Assembly (NCBI RefSeq): GCF_036345255.1
Contig: NZ_CP107783.1
Span: 1,860,001 to 1,924,000, forward strand
Reading direction: 5' to 3'
Source of the DNA: Streptomyces sp. NBC_00569
Lineage (GTDB): Bacteria; Actinomycetota; Actinomycetes; Streptomycetales; Streptomycetaceae
DNA length: 64,000 nt
Of this stretch, positions 34,965-45,200 are shown one piece after another (the stretch's first letter is position 1; each line of letters starts with the position of its first letter). A model generated the notes under the pieces. The model was given only the letters and a program-made list of their open reading frames with translations. It ran no database searches and was not told the origin of the DNA. Made by a program: the position numbers and the translations under genes.

Positions 34965-37037
34965 TCAGCTGTCGTGCTGGTGGCTGTCGATCACGTGGTG
35001 TCCGGAGAGCGCTTCCAGGTAGACGTACTCACCGTCGGTGTGCGCGTCGTAGGCCTTGGCCTTTGTGCCGTTCCAGGCCAACTTGCCGTCGACGAAGACC
35101 GAGATGTGCTTTCCGAAGGTGGGCACCGCGACTCGCCCCTCACTGCCCTTGGGGGCGGTGAGCTCCGCGTGGTATTTCCCCTCCTTCCGGTTGACGCGCC
35201 ACGAGGCGTCGACCGGGCCCAGCATGGTGGTGATCCGCCCCTGGGCGAAGCTGAGGTCGGCGGTGTGCGGGACGAAGTCGAAGGCGCGGCCGCCCGCGCT
35301 GGTCGGCTGGAGTCCCAGCACGGCGAACGTGAGCGCCGTGGTCGGCCCGGTCGCCCAGGCGTGGGCGAGGCTGACGTAGGTGCTGCAGATGCAGCCGTCC
35401 GGACGCGACGACTCCCAGAACGTGCTCCTGGTGCCGAGCGGGTCGTCGAGCATGGCGCCCCACTGCCGCCGGATCAGATCGACTCCCGCCTGGTCGGCGG
35501 TCGTTCCGCCCGCGGCAAAGTGGGCGTTGACCTCCATGGACCCGGCGAAGACGCCCAGGTTCCCCTTGTTCTCCGGGGAGGTTGACCCGCGGTCGTTCCA
35601 GTTGGTCATGAGGTACGAGCTGATGCGGCGTGCCTTGCTCTGGTCGGCCAGGCCATACCACACCGCGAGCGCGTTGCCGTCCTGGGCGTGAACGTCCGAG
35701 TCGGGGTAGAACCGGTACGCCCCCTTCTTCTCGTCCCACAGACGGCTGTCGATCGCGGTGCGCAGCGCCGCCGCCCGGTGCGCATAGGACTGGGCGAGCG
35801 TGGTGTCGCCCTCGACCTTCGCCAGCTGCGAGCCGGTCGTGAGCACGCGCCACATCAGGACATTGGCGATCAGGTTCTCGCCCTTCGGCAGGCTCCGCAC
35901 CGAGTCGGCGGTCTCGGTGATCGAGAGCAACCCCTGGTCGTCCGTCTTCGCGCCGATGTAGTCGACGCCCCGCTTGTACTGGTCCCAGATGCCGTCGACC
36001 CACTTCCGGTGGCCGGTGTACTGGTAGTAGTCCCAGGACGCCGCCAGGGTCCACATGTGGTAGGTGTCGGACCCGTACTTGTTCATCATGGGCCCGGAGT
36101 ACGGCAGTTCGCCCGTGATCTTCTGGTGCTGGTAGAGCGTCGTGAGGGCGTTGCGGGCCGATTCGGTGTCGTCGAAGGCCGCGTAGGCGGAGGGGATCTC
36201 GACCCCGAGGTCACCCGGCCAGACCGTGCGGTCCCGCTTCGCGCCGTCCACCAGGATGGTGTCGCCCACGCCCACGTCGCCGGTGTTGTCCCATGTCTGG
36301 GCGGGAGCCTCCCAGACCCGTCCGGTCTTCGGGGCGATGGTGTTGAGCTGGATCGTGTAAGCCCCGGCGTACCAGATCCTGTTGAGCAGGTCGTCGCTGG
36401 AGTAAAAGTAGTTCGCGTAGGCGCGCGGGTCCTGCATCTTCGGTGCGGCCGTGAAGTGCGCGGTGATGCCATCGAGATCGGCACTGCCGGCGGAGTCCAT
36501 GAAGACGGTCAGGTACCGGAACCCACCGCGCAGGTTCTTCGCCGGCATGGTGTAAGTGGTCGCCCCGTCGACGTCGGCGTAGAGCGCTCCGTCCCGGCTT
36601 CGCGGACCACCGGTGGAGGCGTCGCTCGTGGTGCCCACGTACTGCGAAGACTCGTTGAACGCGAGACCCACGCGTTGCGGGCCGTCTGAAGCCGCGAAGT
36701 GGAGCGTAACCAGACCGCTGACGTCCTTGCCGAAGTCGAAGGTGACGGCGGATCCGGTGCCGCTCAATCGGGTGGACTTGCCCGAGAGTACGGCGGAGCT
36801 GTCCGTCACCGAACCCACGGTGCTGTGGATCGCCACGGGCTTCAGTGTCCGGGACTGCGGCGAGTAGTTGTAGGCATCCCAGGGATGCCGGGCCGCTGAA
36901 GGCAGGGCCCCGGAGAAAGCGGCGCCGGGGGCGGTGGCCCCATCCGCCGCCTGTGGTGCGATAAGGGCCATCACCACAAGCGCTGCCGAGGTCGCGGTGG
37001 TGAGGGCGGTCTTGTGTCTCCTCTTCCAAGTGGTCAT
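34965..37037 (-). CDS. Secreted GH78-like six-hairpin glycosidase
   Basis: A 690-residue protein with a Sec leader (TALTTATSAALVVMALIAPQ). It has a beta-sandwich domain (VTFDFGKDVSGLVTLHF), then a six-hairpin domain with WYAGAYTIQLNTIAPKTGR, VGDTILVDGAKRDRTVWPGD (acidic residues at the position of the GH78 catalytic Glu/Asp), SGPMMNKYGSDTYHMW and GSMEVNAHFAAGGTTADQAG, and a C-terminal beta domain. This is the short alpha-L-rhamnosidase-related type. ATG 37037 is used since the upstream codons do not look coding. Probably exo-acting on rhamnose or a similar deoxy-sugar; specificity unproven. Confidence 0.85.
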   Translation of the reverse strand: MTTWKRRHKTALTTATSAALVVMALIAPQAADGATAPGAAFSGALPSAARHPWDAYNYSPQSRTLKPVAIHSTVGSVTDSSAVLSGKSTRLSGTGSAVTFDFGKDVSGLVTLHFAASDGPQRVGLAFNESSQYVGTTSDASTGGPRSRDGALYADVDGATTYTMPAKNLRGGFRYLTVFMDSAGSADLDGITAHFTAAPKMQDPRAYANYFYSSDDLLNRIWYAGAYTIQLNTIAPKTGRVWEAPAQTWDNTGDVGVGDTILVDGAKRDRTVWPGDLGVEIPSAYAAFDDTESARNALTTLYQHQKITGELPYSGPMMNKYGSDTYHMWTLAASWDYYQYTGHRKWVDGIWDQYKRGVDYIGAKTDDQGLLSITETADSVRSLPKGENLIANVLMWRVLTTGSQLAKVEGDTTLAQSYAHRAAALRTAIDSRLWDEKKGAYRFYPDSDVHAQDGNALAVWYGLADQSKARRISSYLMTNWNDRGSTSPENKGNLGVFAGSMEVNAHFAAGGTTADQAGVDLIRRQWGAMLDDPLGTRSTFWESSRPDGCICSTYVSLAHAWATGPTTALTFAVLGLQPTSAGGRAFDFVPHTADLSFAQGRITTMLGPVDASWRVNRKEGKYHAELTAPKGSEGRVAVPTFGKHISVFVDGKLAWNGTKAKAYDAHTDGEYVYLEALSGHHVIDSHQHDS

Positions 37038-37241
37038 ACATGCCTCGCAAAGCTGGATGAACGCGGAGAACGAGTGGGTGGAACGGGCGCGTGGCCCGAG
37101 GCGGGCCGCTGCCACGCCATGGGCGGTCGGCAGGCACCAGGCAGCGCCCACCTCCGCATACCTGACTGCGGGTGCCGCCCAGGTGTGGCGTTACCCCTTG
37201 GTGTCTCACCGGCGGGATGCGGACCGGCGTTCGGTTGCGAC

Positions 37242-39299
37242 CTACCGGTTCGGCTCCGGTGCGACCGCCACGTCGTCGAACTGGGAGGACTGATAGGAGT
37301 CGAGCCCCAGACCGGCCTGGCCGTGGTCGTACGTGGTGTCGGTGACCTCGGCGACCGGGGTGCCGTCGACCGTCGCGGTGATCCGCTCCCCGGAGAAGTC
37401 GAGTGCGAGCCGGTGCCAGGTGTCCGCTCCGGCGGTCGGCAGGTCGCCCTGGTCCAGGGTCCGCTTGGTCTTGTCCGGCATGACGGCCTCCAGGGCCCAG
37501 GAGCCGGTGTCCGACAGCTTCAGGTAGTAGCCCTCCCACACGTTGGAGTGGTCGGGCCCGACCGAGTTGAGCTGGTTCACCACCCGGCCGAGCAGCGATG
37601 CCGTGCCGGACTGGTGGATCATCACCTTGGCGGACACGGTGTAGTCGGTCCACTGGCTGTCCCCGACGAGGGTGAGCGGGCTGGGGACCTTCGACCACCT
37701 GATGGGCTGGGTCGTGATGGCCTGCTGCAGACAACCACCGGTGCCCCCGCTGCCGGGTGCGGCCTGCGGTGCGGCGGAGCAGGGCGCCACCTGGAACGCG
37801 CCCTCCATGTCCGACAGGTATCGGGGGGTGGCACCGTCGCGGTATCCGTCGAAGGTGTCGCGGTAGGGCAGCGGCATCGTCGTCGACGCAGGCGCCGTCC
37901 TCGCGGCCCGGCCCTCCCCGCCGGGCATCGTGGTGAGCGTCGTGACAGTGCCGGGCTGCAGGGTGACGGTGTTACTGCCCCGGGCGTCCGGAGACACGTC
38001 GGCGCCGCGGACGAACCAGTCCGCCGGGTCGGTGGATCCCAGTGTGGTCGACCACCGGTGCAGCGCGCCGCGGGGAAGGTGCCCGGCCGGTGTGACCGCG
38101 ACAGTCTGCGGGGCCGTCGCAGCGGTCGTCTCGAAAACCGTCGTGTAGGCCCGCGGCTTGCCCGGCGACTGCAACGTCACGTAGGTGCCGCCGCCGTCGA
38201 GGTAGCCGCTGGCCGAGTCGACGTAGCGCCAGCCGGGACGCGTGAACTGCGCGGTCTGGGCCATGGTCCACAGCGTCGGGCCTAGTTCATAGTGGCCGCT
38301 CCATGGTTCGTTGGCGCGCAGCAGGCCGCTGCCCTGCATCTGGACGGTGGGGTACCAGGCGTACGCGGCCGGCCAGTTGATGAACCCCGTGATGCGGGAA
38401 TCGACGTACTCGTGGTTCATCTCCGCGGCGAGCCGGGGCGCTCCGGTGAGGTAGTTGTTCCAGCCCGATTCGCTGGCGAACAGCGGCTTGTCCAGACCGA
38501 GGGCGTCCGGTGAGCTCGAGCAGTGGATCTCCGAGCAGGGGTAGTGGATGCCGACGACGTCCACGGCCTTGGCGAAGGCCGGGTCGTTCTTCATGTCGGT
38601 GGCCACCTTCCAGCCCGCGTTGTCGGCGGCGACCACCTTGACGTCGGGGTAGCCGTTCTTCACGAGCGCGGCCTTCAGCTTCCCGTACCAGGCGGCGTCC
38701 CAGCCCTTCTCGTTCCAGCCGCCGAGATAGTTGACGTCCAGGTGGTGCTTTTTCGCGCAGCCCAGCCACTGCATCAGGTAGTTGATGTTGTCCGTCGACC
38801 AGAATCCACCGTCGAACCACCCGGGAGCGCCCCACTCGAGTCCGTAGAACTGGATCTGCGGGTTGCGTTTCTTCGCCTGGTCCATCAGCCACCACTCGTA
38901 CCCGCGCTCGCAGTTGACGTCGGTCGGCGTGCGCATGTGGCTGGGTTCGGCTCCGTTGCTGGAGTTGGTGTCGGAGCCGATCTCCACCTTCAGAATCTGC
39001 AGCGAGGCTCCGTATCCGGGTTTGAAGAGGTAGTCGAGGATCTGGTCGCGCTGCCGCTTCGGGTAGTCGACGAGCAGCCGGGATGTGCCGCCGCCCCCGC
39101 TGATAGCCCCGATTCCGTCGAAGACTCGTCCTGTGCCGCGGCTATCGACGCTGATCGACTGGACCGTGCCGGTGCCGGCACTGGCCGTGGGTGTGAGGAG
39201 CGCTGCCAGGCAGGCGATGAGTAGGGCGCCCACCGCCCACAGGGAACGGCAGGCCGGCTGCCACCATCGGCCGGAAGACGGTGTTCTGGCGCTGGGCAT
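37242..39299 (-). CDS. Secreted GH59 galactocerebrosidase-like beta-galactosidase
   Basis: A 685-residue protein with a Sec leader (WAVGALLIACLAALLTPTAS). The (beta/alpha)8 barrel shows FDGIGAISGGGGTSRLL, LEWGAPGWFDGGFWS, the acid/base Glu197 in LGGWNEKGWD, and the nucleophile Glu277 in LFASESGWN, exactly as in GH59. A beta-sandwich and a C-terminal lectin-like domain (DGATPRYLSDMEGAFQV ... DTWHRLALDFSGERITA) follow. Bacterial GH59 enzymes release beta-linked galactose; here, in a rhamnose/arabinose cluster, a pectic or arabinogalactan side chain is the likely target. ATG 39299 has GAGAGG upstream and lies 34 bp after the previous gene. Confidence 0.9.
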   Translation of the reverse strand: MPSARTPSSGRWWQPACRSLWAVGALLIACLAALLTPTASAGTGTVQSISVDSRGTGRVFDGIGAISGGGGTSRLLVDYPKRQRDQILDYLFKPGYGASLQILKVEIGSDTNSSNGAEPSHMRTPTDVNCERGYEWWLMDQAKKRNPQIQFYGLEWGAPGWFDGGFWSTDNINYLMQWLGCAKKHHLDVNYLGGWNEKGWDAAWYGKLKAALVKNGYPDVKVVAADNAGWKVATDMKNDPAFAKAVDVVGIHYPCSEIHCSSSPDALGLDKPLFASESGWNNYLTGAPRLAAEMNHEYVDSRITGFINWPAAYAWYPTVQMQGSGLLRANEPWSGHYELGPTLWTMAQTAQFTRPGWRYVDSASGYLDGGGTYVTLQSPGKPRAYTTVFETTAATAPQTVAVTPAGHLPRGALHRWSTTLGSTDPADWFVRGADVSPDARGSNTVTLQPGTVTTLTTMPGGEGRAARTAPASTTMPLPYRDTFDGYRDGATPRYLSDMEGAFQVAPCSAAPQAAPGSGGTGGCLQQAITTQPIRWSKVPSPLTLVGDSQWTDYTVSAKVMIHQSGTASLLGRVVNQLNSVGPDHSNVWEGYYLKLSDTGSWALEAVMPDKTKRTLDQGDLPTAGADTWHRLALDFSGERITATVDGTPVAEVTDTTYDHGQAGLGLDSYQSSQFDDVAVAPEPNR

Positions 39300-39333
39300 G
39301 GGACCTCTCTTCTCGTTGCGAGGGGTACGGGTG

Positions 39334-41883
39334 TCACAGCTCGACATGGGTCCATCCCGCGCGCACCTGTGTCCGGCGCGCCCGGCCGCGCTCCGGGGAC
39401 ACCTCGATGTCAACCCGGCCGTCCGCGTTGACGTCGAAGGAGACCCCGGACGCTCGAAGCAGGAAGTTGCGTACCGCGACGCGCGCGCCGGTGGCCCGGA
39501 ACACAACGCTGCCGTCCCGGACGAGTGTGGTGCGGGACGGCCCGGCGGAGACGGCATACGTGTGCCCACGCAGTCGCACGTTGGCGATGGCGTTGGTGCC
39601 GGGCAGCGAGAGGGTGCCGAACATGATGCCCGACGGGTCGCCTCCCCAGGGGTTGTCGGAGATCAGTTCGTGCAGGCTCTGCACGGCCATGGCGTTGGAC
39701 CAGGAGTAGGTGCGCCAGGCGGAGTCGACGGCGGAGTCCATGATGGACTGGCCGGGAACGGGGTCGAAGGACTCGGGGAACCAGTTGTCCTTGTCCCAGG
39801 CATCGAGGTACATCGCGGTGCTCCGCGCGGCGAATTCGCCGGCGACGTCGTCGAAGCCGTACCGCTTGAGACCGTCGTACACGGTGGCATTCATGGGGGG
39901 CCACACCGCGCCCTTCCACTGCTCGGGGGCGGTGTCCTCGCCGTATCGGTCGAAGAACTTGAAGTGTTCGGAGCGTGGGTGCACCGGGCCGCCGCTGCAG
40001 TAGGCCGGGTCGTTGCGCGCGACGCTGGGCACGACGTACTCGCCCCAGAACTCCTGCGGGTCGAGCAGGTGCTCCCGCACCAGGATCTTCGCCCGGTCCT
40101 GCGTCGCGATGCCGGCGAACAGCGGGTAGAAGACGGTCGGCGTGACCACCTCGTTCCAGGTTCCGTCCAGGTAGCGGCTCAGGTAGAGGCGCCGCTGCGG
40201 GTGCCACAGCCTGTCGTTGAGCAGCCGCCGGATCGTCTCGTGGTGCGCGGTAAACCGTGCCGCGTCCGCCGTTCTGCCCAGCACTTCGGCCATCTTCGCC
40301 AGCGTCTCGGCGAGCAGTGCGTAGTACGAGTTGAGCGCCACGTCGGTGAGGTCGGTGTTGTCGCGGCCGTCCCCGCTGCCGCCCACTTTGGGGATGCGCC
40401 GGTAGTTGGCGTACACGGGGCTGTCGTCCAGCCCGAGGTGGTTGCCCCGGCCGCCGACCCGGTCTCCGAAGTAGGGAGATTCCAGCAGCCCGTCGCCGTC
40501 CGCGTCCCACTCCGGCAGTAGGTCGTAGTAAGCGACGAGCGTGGGGTACGCCTTCTTCAGGACCGCCACCTCGCCGAACTTGGTGTACAGCCGCCAAGCG
40601 GCGTATGCGTGCATCGGGCCGGAGTTCTGCTGGTCGTAGCGCGGCCCCTTCAGCGGGACCTGGTTGGGCGGTGCGTCCGCGTCGAAGATGTCCGTCTCGT
40701 GCTGCGTGGCCAGTGGCCGGCTCACGAGTGCGGCGTCGATGGCGTCGAAGGCCGAGTCCCACCCCGTGAAGAGGCCGCCCCCGCCGCCCCATCCCCACAT
40801 CACGAAGGCGCGTTGATGGTTCTTGTCGTAGTTGGTGTTGAGAGACAGCGCGTCGCGCACGGCGTCCGCCGCCCGCCCCGCCGGACCCGAGCCGGTCAGG
40901 TTGTCCCTGCGAACCGATGCCTCGGCGGTGGCGAGTGCCCGCTCCACTTCATGTGGCTCCGGCGGGTCGAGCCGCGGCGGCCGTCCGCCGACGGTGGCGG
41001 CGAAGGTGAGGGCCTGACCCTTGCTCAGCCGGTACCGCAGGGCGGCTGCCGCGGTGCCGGGGGCACCGGTGGTGGCGCCGGTCATGTCGGCGATCATGTC
41101 GGCGATGGAGGCGTAGCAGCCACTGCTGTCGGCGGGTTCGGCGGGCGCCAGCCGGAAGTGGCCGGTGCGGGACGTCTGCAGCAGACCCGGCGCGGTGCCG
41201 GTCACGTTCTGGCCGTCCAGCGCGAAGGCCGCGTCCTCGCCCCAGGGCGTCGCGACCTCAAGGAAAACCGTCGTGTCGTCGTCGAGTGCGGTGACGGATC
41301 CGACCACGGAACTGCCGTCGTCGGCACGGGCGTAGCGGACCCGGATGGTGTGCTTCTGGCTCTGCGTGTCGTCGTACTGCTTCTGCAGGGACGGCAGTTT
41401 CGAGGTGGCGTCGGAGACTTCGGCGGCGGACCACTGCTGCGGGTGTGCGATCACCTCGCGCAGGGCTTCGAGATGCGTCGGTGTGACCTTGCGTTCGTCG
41501 GTGCTGACCTGGACCTCTTTGTAGGCGCCGTCGGGTGCCATCGGCCCCATGCGCCAGAGGTTGTTCGTCATCTTCTCGCGGATGACCTTGCCCGTCTCGG
41601 TGAGCAGGCCTATGCGGAGCGCGAATCTGGACTCTCCCTCACCGACGAAGAGCGCGCCTGTCCAGTCCTGGTCCTTGATGCCAGGCATCGCGAACGGTCG
41701 TTGCACCGTTGGATACGGCAGGGCCGTCTCGCGATCTTGAGCGGGGCGGCCTCCGGATGCCGAGCCCGGCGGGGCGGCCTGAGCAATGCCGGAGCCGGCA
41801 GCCAGGGCGGCCGCCGATGCGCCGAGTCCGGTGGCGCCCACCGTCCTGAGAAATTGACGTCTGGGAACATGACCGTGCGTCAT
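39334..41883 (-). CDS. Secreted MGH1/GH63-like glycosidase
   Basis: An 849-residue protein with a twin-arginine leader (PRRQFLRTVGATGLGASAAA). After a beta-sandwich, the catalytic (alpha/alpha)6 domain has WGWGGGGGLFTGWDSAFDAI, YYDLLPEWDADGDGLLESPY, GNHLGLDDSPVY, the SEHFKFFDRYGEDTAPEQWK segment, and AWRTYSWSNAMAVQSLHELI. This matches the mannosylglycerate-hydrolase/GH63-like group, whose members cleave varied alpha-linkages. It is the promoter-proximal gene of the minus-strand run. A partial copy of its 3' third lies inverted at 20149-20440. The C-terminal beta domain (VSFDVNADGRVDIEVSPERG) ends the protein. Confidence 0.87.
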   Translation of the reverse strand: MTHGHVPRRQFLRTVGATGLGASAAALAAGSGIAQAAPPGSASGGRPAQDRETALPYPTVQRPFAMPGIKDQDWTGALFVGEGESRFALRIGLLTETGKVIREKMTNNLWRMGPMAPDGAYKEVQVSTDERKVTPTHLEALREVIAHPQQWSAAEVSDATSKLPSLQKQYDDTQSQKHTIRVRYARADDGSSVVGSVTALDDDTTVFLEVATPWGEDAAFALDGQNVTGTAPGLLQTSRTGHFRLAPAEPADSSGCYASIADMIADMTGATTGAPGTAAAALRYRLSKGQALTFAATVGGRPPRLDPPEPHEVERALATAEASVRRDNLTGSGPAGRAADAVRDALSLNTNYDKNHQRAFVMWGWGGGGGLFTGWDSAFDAIDAALVSRPLATQHETDIFDADAPPNQVPLKGPRYDQQNSGPMHAYAAWRLYTKFGEVAVLKKAYPTLVAYYDLLPEWDADGDGLLESPYFGDRVGGRGNHLGLDDSPVYANYRRIPKVGGSGDGRDNTDLTDVALNSYYALLAETLAKMAEVLGRTADAARFTAHHETIRRLLNDRLWHPQRRLYLSRYLDGTWNEVVTPTVFYPLFAGIATQDRAKILVREHLLDPQEFWGEYVVPSVARNDPAYCSGGPVHPRSEHFKFFDRYGEDTAPEQWKGAVWPPMNATVYDGLKRYGFDDVAGEFAARSTAMYLDAWDKDNWFPESFDPVPGQSIMDSAVDSAWRTYSWSNAMAVQSLHELISDNPWGGDPSGIMFGTLSLPGTNAIANVRLRGHTYAVSAGPSRTTLVRDGSVVFRATGARVAVRNFLLRASGVSFDVNADGRVDIEVSPERGRARRTQVRAGWTHVEL

Positions 41884-41981
41884 CTGACCTCTCGTTTCCG
41901 CGCACAGGTACAGGTCACCGTCTGGACATGGAGGACTGACCGCCCACGCGACGCGCGTGACGGCGACCTGACGGACGGATA

Positions 41982-41993
41982 TGAAATGTTTCA
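41982..41993. promoter_or_regulatory. LacI-type operator candidate
   Basis: TGAAATGTTTCA, a perfect 5-2-5 inverted repeat about 100 bp upstream of the minus-strand start at 41883. Confidence 0.5.
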
Positions 41994-42155
41994 GTCGCGG
42001 CATCATTCTCAGCACCCTCCATCGAAGCCGTCAACGGGGAGTGCTGTCGTGATTACCAAGACATGAGCTCACTACCTGCAAGTAACCGCTCAATTTCGCT
42101 TGTTGGGCGCAGACCCCTTGCTTCCCAAGCCGTGTCGCCCTAACGTCCCGGTCCG

Positions 42156-42169
42156 TTAAAACGATTCAA
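42156..42169. promoter_or_regulatory. LacI-type operator candidate
   Basis: TTAAAACGATTCAA, with a central CG and symmetric at 10 of 14 positions, about 105 bp upstream of the GH106 start. It resembles 28447-28460. Confidence 0.45.
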
Positions 42170-42272
42170 ATCTTCCTCAGAAAGCGTCGCCGGTCCATCC
42201 GTAGTGGCTTCGCTCATGCGTGCGCCCGGTCGGTTCGCCGGCGTGGCACGTGCAGCAAGGAGAGACACCACG

Positions 42273-45200
42273 ATGAGTGACACCGACGCCCAGGACGACC
42301 ACAGCTTCACCCGCCGACGACTGCTGCGGACCGCGGCCGTCGCGGGAGCAGGCACCGCGCTGGCCTGGAGCACCCCAACCGGCACCGCGCTGGCCGCCTC
42401 CCCCGGGTCCGCGGCCACCCCAGCGTCCGCAGCGGCCCAGGTCGACCGCACAGGCTGGCTCGCGCACCCCGGACGGCCGGTGCAGCCGAGGTTCCGCTGG
42501 TGGTGGCCGGACGGCCTGGTGGACCCGCGCGAGATCAGACGCGAGGTGGACCAGATCGCCGACGCCGGGTTCGGCGGCGTGGAGATCGCCGCAGTCACCC
42601 ACAGCCTGGACGACAAGACGGTGCTCCACGTAGCCGAGAACGGTTGGGGCACCCCGGTGTGGACGGCCCGCGTCGAGGCCGCCCTGGACCAGGCCGCCAA
42701 ACGCGGGATCACCATCGACCTCACAGCGGGTCCCAGCTGGCCCACGGCAGTCCCCTCCATCACTGCGGACAGCGAGGCCGCCGTCAAGGAACTCGCTCAT
42801 GGTTCAGTGCAGGTGGCCGGCGGAGCGACCTACACGGGACCAGTCCCGGCGCCCCTCGTCGCCGCCGCGTCGGGCGTCACACGCCAACAGCTGATCCTCG
42901 TACAGGCAGCGCGGGTCGACACCGCCAACTCCACGCGCAAGGAGACCGGACTCAGCTTCTCCTCCGTGCGCGATCTGACCGACCAGGTCGCCGACGGATC
43001 CATCAGCTGGACCGCACCGCCGGACGGCGAATGGGTCCTCATCGCCTACTGGCTGCGCGGCTCCGGCCAGACCCCGGAGTCCGGTCCCCACACCTCCCCC
43101 ACCGCGTACGTCGTGGACCACTTCAGCGAGGCCGGCGCCCAGGCAGTGATCGACTTCTGGGAAGCGCACATCCTGACCGCCCCGGTCCGCAGGCTACTCA
43201 AGAAGGCCGGAGGCGCCCTCTTCGAGGACTCGCTCGAGATCGAGACCGCCGCACTCCAGTGGACCCCCGGCCTGCCCGCCGCATTCGAGAAGCACTGCGG
43301 TTACGCGTTGGAGCCGTATCTGCCCGCAGTGATCCTCAACAAGAGCAACCAGGTCTTCGCCTTCGACGCCGCACTCACCCGCCAGGTCCGGCACGACTTC
43401 TGGGAGACCGTCTCCAGGCTCTTCGACGACCACCATGTCGCGGTGCTGAAGAAGTGGGCGCACTCCCTCGGCCTGAAGCTGCGGATGCAGCCGTACGGAT
43501 TGCAGACCGACGCGATCACCACCGCTTCGATCCTGGACATACCCGAAGGCGAATCACTCGGATTCAAGAACCTCGACGACTACCGTTGCCTGGCGGGCGG
43601 ACGCGACATGGCCGGCCAGACCATCCTGTCCTGCGAGTCGGGCGCCTACACGGGAGGCGCCTACAACACGACATGGCAGAAGTTCCTGACCACGATGGGC
43701 GGAGCCTACGCAGCCGGGGTCAACCAGACCGTGGTGCACGGTTTCTCGTACGCCACGGCGCCCGGCGTCAAGTGGCCGGGCTACGCGGCGTTCACCCCCT
43801 ACCACGGCAAGGTCGGTTACGGGGAATCCTGGGGACCTCGGCAGCCGACCTGGCAGCATGTCCCGGACATCTCCGGCTACCTCAGCCGCATCCACCAAGT
43901 TCTGCAGTCCGGCACCGCCCGAGCCGACGTCGCGGTGTTTCGCCAGACCGGGTACACCGCGACCGGGATCGGCGCCTCGTGGTTCACCGCGAGCGGCGTT
44001 CCCCTCGGCTGGGCCCACCAGTTCATCAGCGCCCCACTGCTGGAACTGCCGGGCGCGAAAGTTTCGGGCGGCCGGCTCGCTCCCCAAGGCCCCGCCTACA
44101 AGGCGCTGTTCATCGAGGGTGACTTCTTCTCCGGTTCCGCCTGCACACTCCGGGTGCGGGACGCCGAACGGCTCCTGGACTTCACCAAAGCCGGCCTTCC
44201 CATCGTCATGCTGGGCGCCTGGGACACCGCGACGGTGCCCGGCCTGCCCGCCGACGGCGAGAACGAGCGACTGCGGACGCTCATCGGCGAGCTGCTCACC
44301 CAGCCACGGGTGCGCAGGGTGTCAGACAAGGCCGACGTCCCGGCGGCCTTGGCCGACCTGGGTGTACAGCCGGACGTCCGGTACGCGACTGCTTCCACGC
44401 TACTCAATGCCCATCGGGTCGCCAACGGCGTCGACTACTACTACCTGTGCAACGGCAAGCACGCCGAGAACGTGAAGCCACCGGTCGCCCCCATAGACCA
44501 CGAGGTCACTCTGCGCCGGACCGGATACGACGGCGTCCCCTATCTACTCGACCCGTGGACCGGAAACGCTCGCCGCATCGGCCGGTATGCGGAGGACGGC
44601 GACTCCATCCAGCTGCGCGTGGCCCTCCACCCCGCCGAGACGCTGCTCGTGGCCATCGGCCGGCCGGGCCTCTTCGGCGACCGCGGCGGCAAACAGCCGC
44701 ACGCCGTGAGCAGCCAGGCCGAGTCCGTGCAGTTCGTGAACGGTGATCTGACGGTCCGCCACTCAGCCGCCGTCACCTTCGACACCGTGCTGTCCCAGGA
44801 CGCTTCCACAACGACCGTCAGCACCACGATCGGTGAGGTGCCGGAGCCCAGGGTGCTGTCGGCCTGGCAGCTGCACGTGGAGGACTGGCGACCGGGAGGT
44901 GCCCCGACCACGACCACCGTGACGGGGCACGACCTGAAGCTCGACGCTCTGGCGCCCTGGTCGCAGCTGGAGGGCCTGGAGGACGTCTCTGGGGTGGGCC
45001 GCTATCGCACCACCGTCACCCTGGAACGGCCATGGACCGGCGGATACGGCGCCTACCTGGAACTGGGCACGCCGAGCGGTACCTGCCGCGTGACCGTCAA
45101 CGGCAGACAGCTCGACCCCGTCGACCAGATCAACCCGGTGGTGGACGTCGGCCCGTGGCTGAAGCGAGGTGACAACACGATCGAGGTGGAGGTGGCATCC

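Larger units (their letters stand above)
41884..42272. promoter_or_regulatory. Divergent promoter region of the glycosidase cluster
   Basis: 389 bp between the minus-strand glycosidase run and the plus-strand GH106 gene. It is richer in A+T than the genes around it, especially 41980-42180, and contains two LacI-type palindromes (41982 and 42156). An AAGGAGAG ribosome binding site precedes ATG 42273. Both operons are probably controlled from here by one regulator not encoded in the window. Confidence 0.55.
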
